Assembly (NCBI RefSeq): GCF_963082655.1
Contig: NC_081553.1
Coordinates: 47,241,527-47,305,526, forward strand
DNA length: 64,000 nucleotides
DNA from: Stomoxys calcitrans
Taxonomy: Eukaryota; Arthropoda; Insecta; Diptera; Muscidae
Direction of reading: 5' to 3'
Within the stretch, counting starts at the first letter, position 1; every line of letters begins with the position of its first letter. This document shows positions 57,181 through 64,000 of this stretch, one piece after another. The notes under the pieces are model-generated. The model worked only from the letters and a program-made list of their open reading frames with translations. It made no database searches and was not told the DNA's origin. Position numbers and translations under genes: made by a program.

Positions 57181-59902
57181 GTTTGTTTGACGGTTTGCTT
57201 GTTTGTTCCGTGTAGACTCCATAACGGCTGAACCGATTACATTGAAAATTTCACAGATTGTATAGGTTGGTCTGGAAGGAAGTACAAGTTACTGGGGGGC
57301 CGCCCCAGCCCCAAAACCCCTTAAAATAGGTTTTTTTGACGACAGTATGGGACTCAAAGGAAAGGTATTCGGGAGTAAATTACGAATATGGTCAGGAAGT
57401 AGGAATAGGTTTTATAATTAATTGATAGCGGAAGGGGGCGGACCCTCCCCCGTTACCCCAAAAACACCATATGGGACTTGGTTTGTTTGTTCCGTATAGA
57501 CTGAAAAACGGCAGAACCGATTTTCTCGAAATTTCCGCATATTGTGTAGAATGGTCTGGAAGGAAACATTTGCTATACAATTTTTCGTTATCGGAAGGGG
57601 GACGGACCCTCCCCCTTATGCCAAAAACACAACCTAAATTCAAAAGTGGACCAATCGGGACAATATAGGTATCAAATAAAAGGTTTTGGAGAGTAGAATA
57701 CGAATACGGTATTAAACTATGAGTCTTAGTACCCATCGGGCCACCCCAACCCCAAAACACGCGCATACAGACATATTGGAGGTTCATTTCAATATGGTAT
57801 TCGGGAGTAGATTTCGAATTTGGCATACAAAATCAAATCGAAGTAAAGAGGTCATGCCACCCCTCAAAAACGCCCAAAATGGGCACATTAGCCAATCATG
57901 GATATATGACACTCGGTATGTTTGTTCCGTATAGAGTGAAAAACGGCAGAACCGATTTTCTCGAAATTTTCACATATTGTGTAGGTTGGTCCGGAAGGCA
58001 ACATAGGCTATATGATTTTTCTGTATCGGAAGGGGTACGGAAACACAACCCAAAAACAAGAGTGGACCGATAAGAACAATATGGATATCAAATGAAAAGT
58101 TTGCGGGAGTAGATAACGAATCTGGCATAAAAATTCATGTCGAAGTATAGGGGGTTACCCCACCCCCCCAAAATGGACACATTAGCCAATCACGGATATA
58201 TGGGACTCTGTTTGTTTGTTCCATATAGACTGAAAAACGGCAGAACGGAATTTCTCGAAATTTTCGCATATTGTGTAGGTTGGTCCGGAAGGAAGTATAG
58301 GCTATACAATTTTTCGGTATCGAAAGGGGGCTGGACCCTCCCCCTTATGCCAAAAGCACAACCCAAAATCAATAGTGGACCGATCGCGACAATATAGGTA
58401 TCAAATGAAAGGTATTGGAGAGTAGAATACGAATATGGTTTGAATCTAAGTACCCATTTGAGTCTAAGTACCCATCGGGCCACCCCAACCCCAAAACTGC
58501 CCCAAACAGACATATTGGACGTTCATTTCAATACGGGGCTCAAATGAAAGTAGATTTCGAATCTGGCATTCAAAATCAGATCGAAGTATAGAGGTCATGC
58601 CACCCCTCAAAAACGCCATTAGACCCATTATGACTATATGATACTTGGCTGAACCGATTTTCTTAACATTTTCATAGATTGTGTACGTTTGTCTGGAAGG
58701 AAACATAGGTTATATAATTTTTAGATATCGGGTGGAGGCGGACCCTCGCCTTTACCGCAAAAACGACACCCATAATCGAAAATGGTCCGATGGGCACAAT
58801 AAAGGTATCAAATAAAAGGCATTGGAGACCAGAACACGAATATGGTATTAAAATTTGGGTTCAAGTACCCAGCGGGCCCCTTCAACCCCAAAACTCCTCT
58901 AAACAGATATATTTGAAGTTCATGTCATTATGGGACTCCAATGAAAAGTATCAGGCAGTAGATTACAAATATGATATAAAACCTTAGATCTAAGTAATGA
59001 GAGGTCGCCCACCCCCAAAAACCCCCAAATGGGCATATTAGCCGACCATGGCTATATGGGACTCAAATGAAAGTTATTAGGGCGGTAAATTACGAATATG
59101 TTTTTGAAACTTGCGTTCAAGTCTAGGTGGCGCTTTTCCTCCTAAAAATGTGTGAAATGGGTTTTATTTAACCCATTATGACAATATGGGACTCAAATGA
59201 AAGGTATTTGAGAGTAGAAAACGAATCTGATATCCATTTTTGGAGCCAAGTATTTTGGGGTACGCCCTAAATAACCCTCTGAAATGAACTTTATCTCATT
59301 GGGAATAAAGAACGAATTTGATGTCTATTTTCTGTGCAAAGTGCCAAAGTGCCGGTGGCGCCCTAGCCCCAAAACACCCTCCAAAAGATTAATATTTACC
59401 TCCCATGGCAATATGGGGCTCAAATTAGTGGGATTTGGAAGCGCAGCACGAATTTGATATCCATATTTGAGTCGAAATGTCTGAGGTGCCATCCCTCCCC
59501 TAATGAGAACATTAAGAAAGACCATTACCTCCAGGAACCGAGAAGGGGCAAATTCTCACACATCAATGAGTGCTTTCCGATTCAAGTTTAAACTCAATGA
59601 TAAGGAACCTTTTCTTAGAGCCGAGTCCGAACGGCCTCCCGCAGTGCGACACCTCTCTGTGGAAAATTTTTTAAATGACCATGCTTGGCATTGTACCTCG
59701 TAAATGTCGCTAACATTAAGAGGGGATGAACACCGCTTTGTTTGATGTTCTCGCCAGGATTCGAACGCATTCAGCTTAATAGGCTATAATGGCACGAATT
59801 CGATATCCGCATTCAAGGAGAAGTGTCCCCACCCTAAAAAGATAGAGAGAGAATAATTGAGAGTTAAAGAAGGCGCAGCGGAGCGGGACCCGTTCTGCTA
59901 GT
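57181..59902 (-). mobile_element. Family C repeat, copy 4, complete, inverted
   Basis: Runs from the tail (TTTGTTCCGTGTAGACTCC) to the reversed border GCGCAGCGGAGCGGGACCCG, TTCTGCTAGT. Tail-like words recur at about 57485, 57920 and 58210, so several sub-elements are fused. The SINE body lies at about 59560-59770, again close to the border. Confidence 0.75.
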
Positions 59903-61324
59903 CTTGTATATTATGTGTACCAAGTTTCAGCTCAATATTCCAGATTTAATATTTAAGCTCAAGTATTTACCAAAATCTTTTCTTTGTTTTTTTCTAAGTG
60001 TTTAATTTTAATGTATTTTCCTACGTTTTTTCCTCCCATCCCCGCCAAAATAATCATTCATCAATAGAGACCAATTAAAGTGAGTGCGACAAAATACAGC
60101 CAAAGAAAACAAATCGAAACGAAAGAACACAACGAGCCAAACGGCAAAGGCATACAAGGACAAATAATGCAGAATAAGGAAATCGACCCCATCATGTCAT
60201 TCATGTAAGTTTAAAACTAATTAAAATCAAGAACAACAACACTTCAACACCAAGAGTATGGAAACACTATAGGGAGGAGGAGGAGGTAGAGACGCCAACA
60301 GAACATTAATAATGTCTCTGCATTTAGTGGTTAATTATAGAAAATTGGGTGGTGTTAACGAAGGATGTGACAAAGTGATGGAGCCAAAGCATGGAGAAGT
60401 AGAGAAGAAATTATGAAAAAGAAAACTCTTTATGACTACTTTCACAATTTCATGGTAAATGAGGGAAAAAAAAGTCCAAGCCATAGTCCAAAGTCTCTTT
60501 TCTGCAGTAGTCTTTTGCTGCTGTAACTTACAAAGATTACACAAACACACACACAACCGCCTACATACCTAGATTTACATGCAGCAATAACGACTCGCAT
60601 ACATACCTCCCTATAGAGTCAGTCCATCGCATTTCTCGGTTCGGCTGAACATTTAGCAAAACACTTAAGAGGGGCAACAACAGGGGAGTATGAAAATTGG
60701 AAAGTTCCCCATAGACACAGCAAACGTTCAGTTTAAAAGTCCATGCCAATGTGTAAGTATTTTTATGGCTATACGTATACAGGGACACGCACACACATCC
60801 ATTGGTGCTTACATAGTCCCCCATTTTGTCTCATTTGTAATAAGACCAACAACAAACAATACATACTCCTACTTTTGCTACTGGCCCCACGTTTGTGAGT
60901 AGATTTTTATATGTGTTGAGGATAAGGCATACTGAGAGAGTAATGGTACTAACAGCTTAGAGGGACTAAGGGCCGACAAGGAGTTAGGCAATGGCAGCAC
61001 CACCATAATTCAAATTCGTTGGAGTCCATAGACCGTAGTACACAACTTTTCGTTGTAGTTCATTAAACAAAGTAGACTTCATTTATCCAATGAAATTGTC
61101 TATCTTTGTGTGAGTGTATGAGTGATAGTAGGTGCGTGTGTGTGAGGATGTTATTCCACTATGCTATATCCATTTTCATAGAACGACACAAGTCATCACA
61201 AAGAATACCATAGAATGTACTTAAAATAATGTGTCTGCAAACGAACAATTATTGCGAGGAAAATGTGATCTCTGGAAGATGTCATTTCAACCATGATGTG
61301 CTAACTTGAAATGTTGAAGGTTAC
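59903..61324. other. Largest unique block; no gene proven, one weak first-exon candidate
   Basis: About 1.4 kb not matched to any repeat. A-rich sequence precedes ATG at 60167, followed by 12 codons (MQNKEIDPIMSF) and then AT/GTAAGT with a strong splice-donor word at 60205. The adenine-rich context before the ATG resembles fly translation starts. No second exon can be identified, so the exon is a guess. A GTGTGTGTGAGG run lies near 61135. Confidence 0.3.
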
Positions 61325-61385
61325 AAAAGTTGGTTAGGTAGAAAAGTGCCAAGTTCGGCCTGAAGAATCCTGGCAACATGTAGTA
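61325..61385 (+). mobile_element. DINE-like head fragment, interrupted by MITE
   Basis: GGTAGAAAAGTGCCAAGTTC, GGCCTGAAGAATCCTGGCAA is a diverged head. A mariner MITE follows at GTA. Confidence 0.55.
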
Positions 61386-61621
61386 TGGGTTGCCCAAAAA
61401 GTTATTGCGGATTTTTTAAAAGAAAGTAAAAGCATTTTTAATAAAACTTAGAATGAACTTTAATCAAACATACTTTTTTTACACTTTTTTTCTAAAGCAA
61501 GCTTAAAGTAACAGCTGATAACTGACAGAAGAAAGAATGCAATTACAGAGTCACAAGCTGTGAAAAAATTTGTCAACGCCGACTATATGAAAAATCCGCA
61601 ATTACTTTTTGGGCAACCCAA
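61386..61621 (-). mobile_element. mariner-derived MITE, 236 bp
   Basis: Starts TGGGTTGCCCAAAAAGTTAT (one T lost) and ends GGGCAACCCAA, with TA on both sides. Inverted. Confidence 0.92.
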
Positions 61622-62030
61622 TATTTTACGCTCAAAATTTCCATACCAGCCAAAAATTAAAGCTTCTTGAGGACTAATCGGCAGATCAGTTTATATGGCG
61701 ACTATATCAGGTAATGAATCAATTTAGACCACACTTGGCATGGATGTTGGATATAAAAGGAAAGTCATTAGGTTAATAATTATGTCCTCTAGAGATTCGA
61801 GAAGTCAAATGGGGTGATCGGTTTATATCGGACCTACGTCTTACGATATCGGTGCATTTTTAGTTGTAGCTTCGACGTAAGCAGGTCTCGCATTTGCAAT
61901 CCCCAACGACCTACATCATTAAGAAGAATATGTGCAAAATTTCAAGCGGATATCTTCATTCGTTTCAACCACAGTCATGATTTCGACAGATGAACGGACG
62001 AACGGACATGGCTACATCATCTTTGCGATA
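61622..62030 (+). mobile_element. DINE-like element body after MITE
   Basis: Units with GATCAGTTTATATGGCGACT and CCTCTAGAGATTCGAGAAGTC, then GACAGATGAACGGACGAACG. Continues the element begun at 61325. Confidence 0.6.
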
Positions 62031-62129
62031 ACGAAAGTTAGCAAGCTTCGTTGTCGCCCACATCTTTGGTTAAGAACAATGAATTGCATAGTAGATTCAA
62101 GTTTATCAACAAAGTTTTAGGGAAAAGAC

Positions 62130-63107
62130 AGTAAGGAAAGTCAAAAGTCGGGTGGAGCCGACTATATAATACCCTACACCACCGAGTATACGTCATACTT
62201 TTAATAGATACCACTTATATCCAAATTTAGTCAGACTTTAATTTTGAAATATGATATAGAATCTTATACGATTTTCTTACGATGGTACGAAAATTGTGGC
62301 TTCTACAGCCTTAAAAGTCGAAAAGCGTAAATGATATACATATGAGATCGGGCGATATATATCTTTGAGAGCTATGTCTAAATCTGAACCGATTTCCATG
62401 AAATTCACCAGTAATATTGGGAGTCAAGAGAAAATCATCTTGCCGAATATCGAGAATCGGTTAACAAAAGACATTTTTATTGCAATATTACTGGAAATCG
62501 GACGAACATATATATGGGAGCTATATCTAAATCTGAACCGATTTTGACCAAACTTTATGTATATTGTGATAGTCTTCGAAGAAAGCGTTGTGTAATATTT
62601 TCCCAAGATTGGTCAATAAATGTGCTTGCAGTGGCTCTAGGAGTGAAAATCGGGCGATATATACATATGAGAGCTATATATAAATCCGAACCGATTTCCA
62701 TGAAATTCACCAGCAATGTCGACAGTCGTAAAAAATCCTTCCTGCCAAATTTGGAGAGAAACGGTTAACAAGTGACCATTTTACTGCACTATTACTGAAA
62801 ATCGGACGAACATATATATGGGAGCTATATCCAAATCTGAACCGATTTTTTCCAATTTCAATAGGCTTCATCTTCAGGCCAAAAAACATACCATATTTGA
62901 AGACGATCGAATAAAAACTGCGACTTGTACTTTGTACACAAATTAACATGGACAGACGGACGGACATAGCTAAATCGAATCTGGAAGTCATACTAAGCCG
63001 ATCGGTAAACTTATCAATGGGTCTAGCTCTTCTCTTTCTTAGCGTTACAAACAAATGCACAAAGTAATAATACCCTGAACCGCAATAGTGGTGTAGGGTA
63101 TAAAAAA
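62130..63107 (+). mobile_element. DINE-like element, subfamily 3, near complete
   Basis: Head GTAAGGAAAGTCAAAAGTCG, GGTGGAGCCGACTATATAAT, CCCTACACCACCGAGTATAC; units with CATATATATGGGAGCTATAT and TCTGAACCGATTT; end GTGGTGTAGGG then TATAAAAAAAG. Head and end are inverted partners around CCCTACACCAC. Confidence 0.72.
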
Positions 63108-63254
63108 AGACAGATGCCTCCCAAGGGTTACAGAAAAAATACGCGGACGGACGGACAAGACCAAGCCAAATCAAAGTAAAATTTTTGAGTCGAAATATGC
63201 ATCTTATCATAGCCACAGTATCGGTGTATGATGCTAGAATACTAAACTTGATTC

Positions 63255-64000
63255 CTTAGAAAGCACAACATGTTGTCGTAGGCGAAGCGATGAGGACTAC
63301 GCCCACTAGGGTACTGGAGACTATTCTAGATATCCGACCCATTGACATACAGATTGAGTGTGAGGTAGCCACTGCGGCTATGAGACTTAAGGCGAAGGGA
63401 GAATGGATTGAGGATGGGAGCAGCTCATACCATCGCGGTATAATCGAGGCGACGATTGGAGACCTGGAAGGAAGGGAAGAGGTTCACGATCGGATACCTG
63501 AGATGAATCTTGAAGTCGAGTGCGAAGCACTGTTGCCAGCGGCGGAGTCTTGAAATGACGGAACCCTAGTACTGCCATCTGGGAGATCATGTTACGCGGA
63601 TGGATCAAAGCTGAAGGACAGATTGGGCCCGGGGGTTCACATTGAGAACGCAGGGACTGAGATCTGTTTTAGACTGTCTGACCATAATATGGTCCTGCAG
63701 GTGGATATCCGGCGGGTCACGGAATGCGTGAAGTGATGTGGTGCTAATGCGAGGACGTCGAGTGTGAACATCTATACTGACAGTAAAATTGCCATAAGGG
63801 CAATAACAACCAGGACGGTAAGGTCACGAACAGTCTTGCAGTGTAAGAAGGAGATTAACGCCTTCTTTGAGGATGGCAAAATGCGCATCGTTTGGGTGTC
63901 GGGCAATATCGTAGTAAGGGGAAATGAAAGGGCAGACAATTTGGCGGTGAAGGCTAGAGGATTGCCGTCAATAAACTTGGTTAGCCCGAAGCCTTTCGGG
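63255..64000 (+). pseudogene. LOA-like LINE, linker and RNase H, runs off the window
   Basis: Reads AMRTTPTRVLETILDIRPID, DGSSSYHRGIIEATIGDLEG, then after a stop at 63551-63553 CYADGSKLKDRLGPGVHIEN (first RNase H Asp intact), NIYTDSKIAIRAI, IVWVSGN and RGNERADNLAVKARGL. It is the intact-site relative of the LINE split by the Transib: its single CGACG is at 63450-63454. The stop shows that this copy is inactive. Confidence 0.85.

Noticed and set aside
56824..57231. Several 115-132-residue frames on both strands
   Set aside because: All are translations of the TATGTTTG microsatellite; an 8-base unit lacking stop words stays open in most frames.

Overview
This window looks like intergenic or intronic DNA from a higher fly, most likely a muscid or other calyptrate. 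That is an inference from AT-rich sequence, mariner, jockey-, RTE- and LOA-like retrotransposon debris, a tRNA-derived SINE, and DINE-1/mini-me-like repeats with GACGGACA microsatellites. I find no convincing host protein-coding gene, no rRNA and no functional tRNA. Almost everything recognisable is a transposable element, and many are nested. All coordinates and comparisons were read by eye and edges can be off by a few bases. No database search was possible.

The best-supported object is at 37536-42852: a complete Transib-type DNA transposon of the RAG1 superfamily. It encodes one uninterrupted 680-residue transposase on the minus strand, with RAG1-like catalytic and zinc-binding positions. 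Both ends carry the heptamer CACAGTG, which is also the heptamer of V(D)J recombination signals. It is flanked by a CGACG duplication and sits inside a LOA-like LINE. A second copy of that LINE at 63450 shows the unoccupied site. Its terminal inverted repeats are about 1.4 kb long and nearly identical, which is unusual for the superfamily as I know it.

Layout. 1-2312: short tandem repeat, a mariner with a broken transposase, and a DINE-like element. 4261-5510: a minus-strand LINE whose RNase H end has become a four-copy tandem repeat. 6055-11110: about 5 kb of degenerate array with a 10-bp rhythm, interrupted by a SINE. 13239-18895: mariner MITE, DINE-like element, decayed RTE LINE, jockey and LOA fragments. 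20110-24835: a repeat called family C here, containing a perfect 1003-bp tandem duplication, then a DINE-like array. 25285-36579: mostly DINE-like elements with SINE and mariner insertions. 36580-43540: LINE debris around the Transib. 43541-50512: DINE-like, jockey and family C copies. 51190-54480: a LINE holding a nest of three further insertions. 54622-59902: two DINE-like elements end to end, an 8-bp microsatellite, and an inverted family C copy. 59903-64000: mostly unique sequence, then MITE, DINE-like and LINE pieces.

Two patterns cross the window. The DINE-like elements are built from units of 153 bp, and that length is kept almost without exception in subfamilies whose sequences have diverged. 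Several segments (the LINE RNase H end, family C, the DINE-like units) have independently grown into tandem arrays.
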